DNA of 25,265 nt from the NCBI GenBank assembly GCA_030639305.1, contig DAOWCY010000101.1:1-25265 (forward strand), in the 5' to 3' direction. The DNA is from JAGLQA01 sp023135565 (lineage in GTDB: Bacteria > Acidobacteriota > Aminicenantia > UBA2199). Position numbers and translations under genes: made by a program. Of this stretch, positions 15,707-22,755 are shown piece after piece. A model generated the notes under the pieces. It saw only the letters and a list, made by a program, of their open reading frames with translations, had not been told where the DNA came from and searched no databases. Each line of letters begins with the position of its first letter. The stretch's first letter is position 1.

Positions 15707-16446
15707 AAATCCACCTTTATCTTATCTCTCAATTTAGTCTCGATTTGAGGTGTTATCTCTAATATCCCCTGTCCCGCCCTGCGTGAAACAAGCCTATTAA
15801 GCGAATATGCCAATATATCGGCCAATTGAATAAAAAAGGAAGTTTTGGAGTCTCTAAAAATAATATTTTCTATAATACCGGAACCGGGAAGTTTCCACTC
15901 CTGGTTAAATCTCATCGAGAATTTTTTAAAAATTAATTTAATATATTTTTGTTGAGATGGATTTTCGTCAAAATAGACTAAGCCGGTTTGGGGGCGATCC
16001 GATACCCTGGATTTTTCCAAAAGGTATTCTTCGTAGCTTGAGAGATAATCAGTCCATAACCGGATGTTAAAAATTTTTGTTAGTCTTTTCGGGTTTTCCT
16101 CTTTTATACCAATTTTAAATTGTTTCTTTGACTTTACTGCCACAAAAAGATTTACAAGGGAATCACAAAGAAGTTCAACAAAACACTCATAAATCCAGGC
16201 AATGTCACAACGTGAAGAGACCAGGGAATTGAAAAAGGGGCCTCTATGGTTAAATAGTTCGCTTCCTTTAATCTCGGTAGTAGTTAATCCATATTTTTGA
16301 GATATTTTTTGTTTTAGATTTTTTATTTTCCAGTAATAATTCTTCCAGTCGTGGCTTTCAATGGATAGACCGGCCAGGATGAAATATTCTGAACTTCCGG
16401 GAGAGAAACCGTTGTCGCCTGATTCGTCGATATACAATAATTCCAT
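15700..16446 (-). CDS. DUF3800 domain protein
   Basis: 248 residues. The N-terminus M-E-L-L-Y-I-D-E-S-G-D-N-G is the hallmark of DUF3800, an RNase H-like fold with acidic residues at 7, 8 and 11. A second acidic region, V-Y-F-D-E-N, is in the middle, and the C-terminal F-I-Q-L-A-D-I-L-A-Y-S-L-N-R block supplies the last conserved Asp. DUF3800 proteins are widespread in mobile and defence contexts; the reaction is not established. The frame is open 14 codons further upstream, but ATG 16444-16446 has GGAGG at 7-base spacing and begins the domain exactly. It is divergent from the AAA_14 ATPase gene. A promoter is at 16479-16507. Confidence 0.85.
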   Translation of the reverse strand: MELLYIDESGDNGFSPGSSEYFILAGLSIESHDWKNYYWKIKNLKQKISQKYGLTTTEIKGSELFNHRGPFFNSLVSSRCDIAWIYECFVELLCDSLVNLFVAVKSKKQFKIGIKEENPKRLTKIFNIRLWTDYLSSYEEYLLEKSRVSDRPQTGLVYFDENPSQQKYIKLIFKKFSMRFNQEWKLPGSGIIENIIFRDSKTSFFIQLADILAYSLNRLVSRRAGQGILEITPQIETKLRDKIKVDLK

Positions 16447-16478
16447 GATAGAACCTCCATAACGAAAAATGAATCTTA

Positions 16479-16507
16479 TTTTTATCATAAATTTTCTTTT
16501 TTATCAA
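16479..16507 (-). promoter_or_regulatory. Predicted promoter of the DUF3800 gene
   Basis: On the minus strand TTGATA (16502-16507), a 17-base spacer and TAAAAA (16479-16484), leaving a leader of about 25 bases that contains the GGAGG ribosome site. It directly abuts the 33-bp repeat array. Confidence 0.45.
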
Positions 16508-16523
16508 CCGGTTATCATGTAAG

Positions 16524-16632
16524 ATTGCCTTTCTTTTTTCGATCTTTTAGGTAGTTATTGCCTTTCCTTTTTTAGTTTTTTTGGTTGATATTGCCTTGTA
16601 TTTTATTGTTTTTTCAGGTAAAATTGCCTTGT
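16524..16632 (+). repeat. Four-copy direct repeat array with exact 33-bp period
   Basis: The octamer ATTGCCTT begins at 16524, 16557, 16590 and 16623, that is, every 33 bases. Three of these are preceded by TTNNGGTNNN(N) at matching offsets (GGT at 16550, 16583 and 16617), and T-rich sequence fills the rest of each unit. The array lies in the 223-base divergent interval between the DUF3800 and AAA_14 genes, ending about 40 bases before the latter. The spacing, close to three helical turns, would place each motif on nearly the same face of the DNA, as expected for a cooperative protein-binding site. Confidence 0.75.
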
Positions 16633-16669
16633 AAAATAAAAAATTAAATGCCGAAAAGGAGATAAGAGT

Positions 16670-17995
16670 GTGAAAAGAAGCGTGGATAAAGAACTCTTAA
16701 AATGGAAAAATGATCCGCAGCGCAAAGTCCTGCTTGTCAGGGGGGCCAGGCAGGTCGGCAAAACCTATGCGGTAAGAAAACTGGGAGAAACTTTCAAATA
16801 CTTCCTGGAGATTAACTTCGAGGAAATCCCCGATGCGAAAATATTTTTTGAACGCACCCGGAACCCGCAGGAATTGTGTGAAAAACTCTCCATCTACTTC
16901 GATACCCCGATTATTCCCAATGAAACCCTCCTTTTTTTGGATGAAATCCAGGCATGCACAGGAGCGCTAAAATCGCTGCGCTTCTTTTATGAAAAAATGC
17001 CCCAACTACATGTGGCGGCAGCAGGCTCTTTACTGGAATTCGCCCTCCAGGAAATCCCCTCCTTCGGTGTCGGCAGGATCAGTTCTATTTTTATGTACCC
17101 CATGAACTTCAGCGAATATTTAATCGCTTCCGGTAGGGAGAACCTGGAAAAACTCATCCGCCGGTCATCTCCCCGCAATCCCATGGACCCGGTGATCCAC
17201 GAAAAAATCCTGGACAAACTAAAAACCTTCCTGGTAATCGGCGGTATGCCTGAAACCGTGGCAGCCTATCTCCAGTACAAGGACCCGGCCCGCTGCCAAA
17301 AAATCTTAGACGACCTGCTCACCACCATAATCGACGATTTCGCCAAATACAAAAAACGCGCCCCGGTTCATAAACTGCAAGAGGTTTTTTACTCCACCGT
17401 ACACCAGGCCGGAGGCAAATTCAAGTACTCGAATGTCGCTCCGCAGGGCGGCGGCACCCACGGGTACAAGGAAGCCCTCGACCTATTAATTAAAAGCGGT
17501 ATCGCCCACAGGATTTATCACACCTCTGCCCGCGGCCTTCCCCTCGGCGCCCAGGTCAACGAGAAAAAATTCAAAATCCTACCTTTAGATACCGGTGTGT
17601 ATCAACGCATCCTCGGTCTCGATCTTTCCCGGCACATTATCTCCGATTTCAACAGCTTAATCAACCGCGGCCACTTATGCGAACTTTTCGTAGGCATCGA
17701 AATTATCTCCCACCAATCTCCTTTTCTCCATCCGCAACTTTATTATTGGCACCGGGAGGCAAAATCCAGCAGCGCCGAAATCGACTATATTATTTCTTCC
17801 GCGGGCCGCATTTTTCCTATCGAAGTCAAAGCCGGCACTAAAGGTCAAATGCAGAGCCTCCATCTCTTTCTCAAAGAACGTAACCTGCCCCGGGGCCTTC
17901 GTATTTCAGCCGAAAACTTTGCCGTATACTCCAATATCTACACCCTCCCTCTTTACGCTGTCTCCCGGATTTTCGGATTAGAAAGCGAGAGTTAA
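16670..17995 (+). CDS. AAA_14/DUF4143 ATPase
   Basis: 441 residues. The N-terminal AAA_14 domain has Walker A GARQVGKT at 25-32 and Walker B LLFLDEIQ at 87-94, with a sensor-like A-A-A-G-S-L-L-E near 116-123. The C-terminal DUF4143 domain (about 220-395) contains a PD-(D/E)XK-like core, with EID at 370-372 and EVKAG at 385-389. This two-domain family is very common in anaerobes and archaea, often in multiple copies per genome, without an agreed function. The start is GTG (16670-16672) with AAGGAG 8 bases upstream. It is preceded by the 33-bp repeat array. It differs in sequence and family from the AAA-nuclease protein at 12280-13866. Confidence 0.88.
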   Translation: MKRSVDKELLKWKNDPQRKVLLVRGARQVGKTYAVRKLGETFKYFLEINFEEIPDAKIFFERTRNPQELCEKLSIYFDTPIIPNETLLFLDEIQACTGALKSLRFFYEKMPQLHVAAAGSLLEFALQEIPSFGVGRISSIFMYPMNFSEYLIASGRENLEKLIRRSSPRNPMDPVIHEKILDKLKTFLVIGGMPETVAAYLQYKDPARCQKILDDLLTTIIDDFAKYKKRAPVHKLQEVFYSTVHQAGGKFKYSNVAPQGGGTHGYKEALDLLIKSGIAHRIYHTSARGLPLGAQVNEKKFKILPLDTGVYQRILGLDLSRHIISDFNSLINRGHLCELFVGIEIISHQSPFLHPQLYYWHREAKSSSAEIDYIISSAGRIFPIEVKAGTKGQMQSLHLFLKERNLPRGLRISAENFAVYSNIYTLPLYAVSRIFGLESES

Positions 17996-18013
17996 AAAAA
18001 TTTTTTCTGCCGC

Positions 18014-18043
18014 TTGACTTTTCGTCTACTTATATTCTATAAT
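18014..18043 (+). promoter_or_regulatory. Predicted promoter of the SPFH gene
   Basis: TTGACT (18014-18019), an 18-base spacer and a perfect TATAAT (18038-18043). Transcription should start near 18050, giving a leader of about 53 bases. Confidence 0.65.
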
Positions 18044-18051
18044 CTAATATT

Positions 18052-18076
18052 CGGCAGCGGTGGTTCTAAGCTGCCG
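18052..18076 (+). other. 5'-terminal hairpin in the SPFH gene leader
   Basis: CGGCAGC (18052-18058) and GCTGCCG (18070-18076) form a perfect 7-bp stem that would begin within a few bases of the predicted 5' end. A stem at that position usually protects an mRNA from 5'-end-dependent decay. It does not reach the AGGAGG ribosome site at 18092-18097. Confidence 0.5.
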
Positions 18077-18102
18077 GGAAATAAATTATCCAGGAGGAAA
18101 AT

Positions 18103-19212
18103 ATGGGACTTTTTGACAAACTTAAAGCTGAATTTATAGATATTATCGAATGGCTCGACGATTCCAACGATACCATGCTCTATCGCTTTCCCCGCTACCA
18201 CAACGAAATTAAGTACAATGCCAAACTGGTTGTGCGCGAATCGCAGGCAGCGGTTTTCGTCAACGAAGGCGAGATCGCCGATGTCTACCAACCGGGAACC
18301 TATACTTTAGAAACCAAAAATATGCCCATCCTGACCACTCTAAAAGGATGGAAATATGGGTTTAACAGCCCTTTTAAAGCAGAAGTTTACTATGCCAGTA
18401 TGCGCCAGTTCACCGACCGCAAATGGGGCACCAAGAACCCCATTATGCTCAGGGACCCGGAATTCGGCCCCATCCGGTTGCGCGCTTTCGGCACCTATGT
18501 GCTGAAAGTAAAAAGCCCGGTTGACCTGATCAAGCAGATCGCCGGAACGGACTCTCATTTTACTACCGATGAGATCACCGACCAGTTAAGAAATATTATT
18601 ATCACCCGTTTCACCGACCTGCTGGCCGAAAGCAAAATCCCGGCCATCGACATGGCCGCCCAATATGACGAAATGTCCGAAACGATCCATGATAAAATCC
18701 AGGACGAATTCGATGAGTACGGCCTGGAACTGACCAAGTTCTTAATCGAAAACATCTCTTTCCCGCCCCAGGTGGAAGAAGCTATCGACAAGAGAAGCAG
18801 CATGGGCGTTATCGGCAACTTGAACAACTACATGCAGTATCAAGCCGCCAATTCTTTAGAAGCAGCAGCCAAGAATCCCGCCGGCGGTGCCGGTGAAGGC
18901 ATAGGTATGGGCATGGGTTTTGCCATGGCCAACCAGATGTCCCAGAACATGTTCCAGCAGCCCCGGGCAGGCGCCGCCCCCGCCGCTCCCCCGCCGGTTC
19001 CCGGAGCCGTGCAGTATCATGCAGTGGTAAACGGCCAGCAGTCCGGACCTTTTAATCAAGTCTCCCTGCAGCAGATGGCGCAGCAGAAAACCTTAACACC
19101 CGATACTTTGGTCTGGGCCCAGGGTATGGCGAACTGGGTCAAAGCCGGTGCAGTGCCCGCATTGGCCGGATTATTCCAGCAGGGTCCGCCCCCTCCGCCT
19201 CCGCCCATGTAA
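18103..19212 (+). CDS. SPFH domain protein with C-terminal GYF_2 domain and poly-Pro tail
   Basis: 369 residues. An SPFH domain of the YdjI type fills about 20-250. A Gly/Met/Ala/Gln-rich low-complexity linker (about 255-297) follows, then a GYF_2 domain (about 302-350; Y-H-A-V-V-N-G-Q-Q-S-G-P-F, L-x-x-M, D-T-L-V-W-x-x-G-M-x-x-W). The protein ends in a run of seven prolines and Met. SPFH proteins oligomerise on membranes; YdjI of Bacillus subtilis works with the zinc-ribbon membrane protein YdjG and the PspA homologue YdjF in envelope stress. The next gene encodes a zinc-ribbon membrane protein, which supports that comparison. The ATG has AGGAGG at 5-base spacing. Confidence 0.82.
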   Translation: MGLFDKLKAEFIDIIEWLDDSNDTMLYRFPRYHNEIKYNAKLVVRESQAAVFVNEGEIADVYQPGTYTLETKNMPILTTLKGWKYGFNSPFKAEVYYASMRQFTDRKWGTKNPIMLRDPEFGPIRLRAFGTYVLKVKSPVDLIKQIAGTDSHFTTDEITDQLRNIIITRFTDLLAESKIPAIDMAAQYDEMSETIHDKIQDEFDEYGLELTKFLIENISFPPQVEEAIDKRSSMGVIGNLNNYMQYQAANSLEAAAKNPAGGAGEGIGMGMGFAMANQMSQNMFQQPRAGAAPAAPPPVPGAVQYHAVVNGQQSGPFNQVSLQQMAQQKTLTPDTLVWAQGMANWVKAGAVPALAGLFQQGPPPPPPPM

Positions 19213-19219
19213 AGCAGCC

Positions 19220-19247
19220 TTCAGCTATCGGCATTCAGCTATCGGCA
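19220..19247 (+). repeat. Perfect tandem duplication of 14 bases
   Basis: TTCAGCTATCGGCA occurs twice head to tail (19220-19233, 19234-19247), eight bases after the SPFH stop codon. A degenerate relative (TTCAGCGTTTAGCATTCAGC) lies at about 13914-13933, so this is probably a small class of intergenic repeat rather than a gene-specific signal. Confidence 0.7.
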
Positions 19248-19313
19248 AAAAAACTTTTCAAGACCATTAATGTTAATGACAGTGCTGAGTCAACCGTGAA
19301 ATGTGGGATAAAC

Positions 19314-19392
19314 AAAAGTTTTGTTCAAACTTTTTCAAAAGTTTGGCCCCCGGCAGGGACTTCCCTCCCCACGTGGTGGGGCCGCCGGAGGC
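19314..19392 (-). repeat. Dispersed intergenic repeat, copy 3 (long form)
   Basis: A 79-base copy nearly identical to copy 2, including the inserted CCCCAC-GTG-GTGGGG hairpin. It lies between the SPFH gene and the zinc-ribbon gene, which argues that the two are separated transcriptionally or that the repeat acts as a processing or termination element between them. Confidence 0.8.
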
Positions 19393-19454
19393 AAGGAAAG
19401 CTATTGTTTGCCCGACAGACGAGGCTTGACGCATCACTAGTAATTTATTGGTAA

Positions 19455-19460
19455 TATAAT
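19455..19460 (+). promoter_or_regulatory. -10 element of the zinc-ribbon gene
   Basis: TATAAT preceded by TTGGTAA. A TTGACG at 19426-19431 is too far (23 bases) for a normal spacer, so only the -10 is marked. The leader contains AGGAGG (19475-19480), 8 bases before the ATG. Confidence 0.4.
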
Positions 19461-19488
19461 GATTTATTCCTGGTAGGAGGATACAACC

Positions 19489-20592
19489 ATGATAAACGAA
19501 AAAATAGAGAAAACCAGCGATGAACTAAAATGTACGGGGTGCGGCGCTATTTTGCAGTTTAAACCGGGCACCGTAAATTTAAAATGTACCTACTGCGGCG
19601 CCGAAAACGTAATCGAACAAAAAGACGAAGAAATCGAAGAGATAGATTACGTTCAATTCATCAATAACAAACTCGATAAAGAAGAGAAAATGGAGGTAGT
19701 GGCTGTCAAATGCAAAAGCTGCGGCGCTGCTATCACATTGGATCCCAATGTCACCTCCGATGAGTGCCCTTACTGCGCCCAGAATATAGTAATAGAGGGC
19801 GGCAGCACCAGCACGCTGCTGAAACCTAAATCCGTGATTCCGTTCAAAATCGAAAAGAAAAAAGCAGCCGAGTCCTTCAAAGATTGGATCAGTCATCTCT
19901 GGTTTGCCCCCTCGGACCTTAAGAAGTACACCCAGAGAGAAAGGATAGACGGCATTTATGTCCCTTACTGGACTTATGATACCGATACCCACAGCGATTA
20001 TTCCGGCCAAAGAGGCGACTACTATTACGTAACCGAATCCTATACCGCCACCAACAGCGAAGGGGAAACCGAAACCAGGAATAGACAGGTGCGCCGAACC
20101 CGCTGGACGCCTGTATCCGGAGATGTTTCCGTTAGTTTTGATGATGTGCTGGTCATTGCCAGTCACTCCCTGCCGGTAAAATATACGGACAAACTGGAAC
20201 CCTGGCATTTGAATGAACTGCTTCCTTTCGATAACAAGTATCTCAGCGGTTTTCGCAGCGAATCTTACCAGGTGGAAGTGACTACCGGCATGGAAACGGC
20301 AAAAGGAAAAATGGAGCCGGTCATCAAGTCCACTATTCGCAGTCATATTGGTGGGGATGAGCAGCGTGTTCTTAGTGTGGACACCTCTTACCAAAACATT
20401 ACCTTTAAGCATATTTTGCTGCCCATCTGGATCAGTTCTTATAGATATGGGCAAAAGGTTTACCGTTTCTTGATAAATGGCCAGACCGGCGAAGTGCAGG
20501 GAGAACGGCCTTACAGTGTGCTAAAGATCGTGCTGGCTGTGCTGGCCGTGATTGCCCTGATCGTTATTGGCTACTTTATTTTTAAGAAATAA
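19489..20592 (+). CDS. Double zinc-ribbon, single-pass membrane protein (YdjG-like)
   Basis: 367 residues. Two zinc ribbons occupy the N-terminus: C15-x2-C18 with C33-x2-C36, and C75-x2-C78 with C93-x2-C96, each with the C-x-x-C-G pattern of TFIIB-type ribbons, joined by an acidic linker. The central region (about 115-335) is soluble with many aromatic and charged residues, including a Y-V-P-Y-W-T-Y-D segment. One transmembrane helix (about 344-364) lies near the C-terminus, ending in basic F-K-K, which predicts a tail-anchored protein with a cytoplasmic body. Proteins of this type are often misannotated as helicases or primosomal protein N'. Family and neighbour resemble the YdjG-YdjI pair. 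The two genes are 276 bases apart. Confidence 0.75.
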   Translation: MINEKIEKTSDELKCTGCGAILQFKPGTVNLKCTYCGAENVIEQKDEEIEEIDYVQFINNKLDKEEKMEVVAVKCKSCGAAITLDPNVTSDECPYCAQNIVIEGGSTSTLLKPKSVIPFKIEKKKAAESFKDWISHLWFAPSDLKKYTQRERIDGIYVPYWTYDTDTHSDYSGQRGDYYYVTESYTATNSEGETETRNRQVRRTRWTPVSGDVSVSFDDVLVIASHSLPVKYTDKLEPWHLNELLPFDNKYLSGFRSESYQVEVTTGMETAKGKMEPVIKSTIRSHIGGDEQRVLSVDTSYQNITFKHILLPIWISSYRYGQKVYRFLINGQTGEVQGERPYSVLKIVLAVLAVIALIVIGYFIFKK

Positions 20593-20600
20593 GAGTTCTT

Positions 20601-20657
20601 GCCTCCGGCGGCCCTGCCGGGGGCCAAACTTTTGAAAAAGTTTGATCAAAACTTTTT
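20601..20657 (+). repeat. Dispersed intergenic repeat, copy 4 (short form)
   Basis: It starts 8 bases after the zinc-ribbon stop codon with GCCTCCGGCGGCCCTGCC and ends in AAAACTTTTT. Sixty bases further on, a related CCCCAC-CA-GTGGGG hairpin (about 20701-20715) directly precedes the promoter of the second toxin-antitoxin module. Confidence 0.8.
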
Positions 20658-20715
20658 ATGAGCGATAAGCCTTTCAGCCCAAGACGCGCCACTCATGGGC
20701 CCCCCACCAGTGGGG

Positions 20716-20748
20716 TTGACAAATTTTTCTAAAACTATTATATATAGT
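20716..20748 (+). promoter_or_regulatory. Promoter and possible operator of the second toxin-antitoxin module
   Basis: A perfect TTGACA (20716-20721), a 17-base spacer and TATATA (20739-20744). An inverted repeat ACTAT-TATAT-ATAGT (20734-20748) overlaps the -10, where binding of the antitoxin or toxin-antitoxin complex would block transcription. The leader would be about 15 bases and contains GGAG. Confidence 0.6.
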
Positions 20749-20765
20749 AATATGGAGTACGAAAA

Positions 20766-21032
20766 ATGCAGAGCCAGAGCATAACGATAGAAATTCCGGG
20801 CGACATTATTCATACCATGAAATTGCCGCGTAACCAGGTAAAAGACTACCTGATAGTCGATATAGCGGCATCTCTCTATAAACAGGGTATTTTGTCTTTT
20901 GGAAAAGCACGGCAATTATGCAAGATGAGTAAATGGGAGTTCCAAAGAGAGTTGGGAATCAGAAAAATCGAGAGACACTTTGAAGAAAAAGACCTGGAAG
21001 AGGATATAGATTTTGCCTTTAGTAGTAAGTAA
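20766..21032 (+). CDS. UPF0175 family antitoxin
   Basis: 88 residues with the UPF0175 pattern: a beta-strand start (I-T-I-E-I-P), a helix, the segment L-Y-K-Q-G-I-L-S-F-G-K-A-R-Q-L-C-K-M-S-type helix-turn-helix, and an acidic C-terminal tail (E-E-K-D-L-E-E-D-I-D). The ATG has GGAG at 9-base spacing. It overlaps the downstream DUF3368 gene by 20 bases. Sequence similarity to the antitoxin at 11816-12073 is limited to the general pattern, so the two modules are not a recent duplication. Confidence 0.8.
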   Translation: MQSQSITIEIPGDIIHTMKLPRNQVKDYLIVDIAASLYKQGILSFGKARQLCKMSKWEFQRELGIRKIERHFEEKDLEEDIDFAFSSK

Positions 21033-21507
21033 TTCATCACCAATAATTAATCTTGCCATTATCGGGAGGCTTGACCTGCTCAGGAAATTTTTTGGCATGA
21101 TCTATGTACCGGAAGCGGTTTGGCAAGAAGTAGTAATAGATGGAAGTGATAATGATGAAGTTGATGAAATCAAAAAGGCGGGTTGGATTTTAGTTGAAAA
21201 AGTGAACGATTTTAACCTGTCACTTGCTTTGCAGCAGGATCTCGATAAAGGTGAAGCTGAAGCGATTGCCCTGGCGATCGAGAAAAAAGCGGATATTATT
21301 TTATTAGATGAGACTGATGCCAGGGAAGTAGCGGATATTTACAAAATTAATAAAACCGGGGTACTTGGGATTTTAATCCTGGCGAAGTTGCGAAATGAGA
21401 TTCCGAGTCTGAAAAGAGAGATTGAAAATTTGCGAAAAAAAGCTGATTTTTGGCTGAAAGATTCTCTTATCGCAGAGGCATTAGAAAAGGTTGGTGAAAA
21501 ATTATAA
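21013..21507 (+). CDS. DUF3368 PIN-like toxin
   Basis: 164 residues of the DUF3368 family. The N-terminus is L-V-V-S-N-S-S-P-I-I-N-L, with Asn where many PIN relatives have the first catalytic Asp. A middle acidic block follows, A-D-I-I-L-L-D-E-T-D-A-R (about 93-104), then the T-G-V-L-G-I-L-I-L-A-K motif. The start is TTG (21013-21015) inside the antitoxin gene, with a 20-base overlap, so translation is coupled. It is convergent with the M20 hydrolase gene, 14 bases away. It is presumed to be an RNase by fold relationship; the activity is unproven. Confidence 0.8.
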   Translation: MPLVVSNSSPIINLAIIGRLDLLRKFFGMIYVPEAVWQEVVIDGSDNDEVDEIKKAGWILVEKVNDFNLSLALQQDLDKGEAEAIALAIEKKADIILLDETDAREVADIYKINKTGVLGILILAKLRNEIPSLKREIENLRKKADFWLKDSLIAEALEKVGEKL

Positions 21508-21521
21508 CAGGGTGTTGACGC

Positions 21522-22715
21522 TTAACTTTCTGCGAATGCTAAAGCAAAAGCAGTATAAAACTCTACCGCTTTGATCACCTGCTCTTCAGGTACTTGGTCA
21601 TAGGGCGTGTGTGCATGCTTCTCTTCACCGGGCCCAAAACCGATGGTGGGAATATCGAACACTCCTTTCGTGGTCACTCCATTGGTGGAAAACGTCCAAA
21701 CTCCCACATCTCCCCGGCTGGAAAACTGGTTTTCATAAGCTTTTTCAGCGGTTTTGACCAGCGCATGCTCCCGCTCCATCAGCCAGGTGGGATAATAGGC
21801 TTTAACCGGGTAATCGAGACCGGTATAACCCGTCACTTTATATTCGGGAACTATAACCTCAGCTCGAGCTGCCTTCACCGACTCTAAATTCTCGATCTCG
21901 GCCACCGCGGTTTCTAAGGTCTCGCCGGCAGTGAGCCGCCTGTCTAAATGAATCGAGGCGCTGTCCGCCACCGCGCAGAGAGAAGGACTGGAAGAACGCG
22001 CCTCGGTAACTGCGACAGTACCTTTACCGAGCAGCTCTTTCGGGGGCAGTTGCTCATTTAATAACTCGATGTCGCGGATGATAGGGGCGATTTTGTAGAT
22101 GGCGTTTTCACCCCGCTCCGGCGCGGAACCGTGACAGGAAATACCCCGGGTGTGCACTTTTATTTCTAAGCGGCCCCGCTGGCCCATCATGATACCGAGG
22201 TTGGAAGGTTCGGTCATCAAAACAGCCTGCGGTTTGATTTTGTTTTCTTCTATGATATAACGCCAGCAGAGACCTTCGTAATCCTCTTCCAAGACCGAGG
22301 CCACCACTAAAAAAGACATATTGCCGGGGATGCCTATTTCTTTTAGGATTTTTCCGGCATAGATGGCGGCAGCCAACCCTGCTTTCTGGTCCGAAGCGCC
22401 GCGGCCATATATAATGCCGTCCCGGTAGTCGCCTTTAAAAGGGTCAACCTGCCAGTTTTCGGGATTGCCTATGCCTACAGTATCGCAGTGACCGTCTAAA
22501 GCGAGAATTTTTCCCCCGCCGCCCATAGTGCCCAACAGGTTGCCTAAAGGGTCCACCTGGATTTTATCGTAGCCGAGTTTTTGCATCTCTGCTTTCATGC
22601 GCTGCACTACGGCCTCTTCTTTACCGCTCATCGAAGGGATGGCAATGATCTCCCGCAGGAATTTTACCATGTCGCCCCTTAAAGATTCCGTAATTTTTGT
22701 GATTTTTTCTTTCAT
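21522..22715 (-). CDS. M20-family metallohydrolase, YgeY-like
   Basis: 397 residues of the ArgE/DapE/CPG2 family. Predicted zinc ligands and catalytic residues are His76 and Asp78 (G-H-C-D-T-V), Asp109 (G-R-G-A-S-D-Q-K-A-G), Glu143/144 (L-E-E-D-Y-E-G), Glu169 (T-E-P-S-N) and His369 (K-H-A-H-T-P). The dimerisation lid domain occupies about 178-290. The closest named group by appearance is the YgeY family, linked in other bacteria to selenium-dependent purine or amide catabolism; no such genes are nearby, so a general amidohydrolase/peptidase role is safer. A TAAAAT -10 lies 6 bases before the ATG and there is no ribosome site. Confidence 0.85.
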   Translation of the reverse strand: MKEKITKITESLRGDMVKFLREIIAIPSMSGKEEAVVQRMKAEMQKLGYDKIQVDPLGNLLGTMGGGGKILALDGHCDTVGIGNPENWQVDPFKGDYRDGIIYGRGASDQKAGLAAAIYAGKILKEIGIPGNMSFLVVASVLEEDYEGLCWRYIIEENKIKPQAVLMTEPSNLGIMMGQRGRLEIKVHTRGISCHGSAPERGENAIYKIAPIIRDIELLNEQLPPKELLGKGTVAVTEARSSSPSLCAVADSASIHLDRRLTAGETLETAVAEIENLESVKAARAEVIVPEYKVTGYTGLDYPVKAYYPTWLMEREHALVKTAEKAYENQFSSRGDVGVWTFSTNGVTTKGVFDIPTIGFGPGEEKHAHTPYDQVPEEQVIKAVEFYTAFALAFAES

Positions 22716-22721
22716 AGCGCT

Positions 22722-22750
22722 ATTTTAAACTATATCGCACGGTATTTCAA
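22722..22750 (-). promoter_or_regulatory. Predicted promoter of the M20 hydrolase gene (leaderless)
   Basis: On the minus strand TTGAAA (22745-22750), a 17-base spacer and TAAAAT (22722-22727). The -10 ends 6 bases before the ATG at 22715, so transcription should start at the initiation codon. Confidence 0.6.
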
Positions 22751-22755
22751 CCCTG

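Noticed and set aside
16524..16632. CRISPR array
   Set aside because: The period is regular, but the conserved part is only about 8-15 bases and the spacers are low-complexity T-rich sequence. There are no cas genes nearby.
19579..20454. Long open frame on the minus strand inside the zinc-ribbon gene
   Set aside because: It is fully covered by a better plus-strand gene with Cys motifs, a membrane helix and a strong ribosome site. The minus frame shows no recognisable domain.
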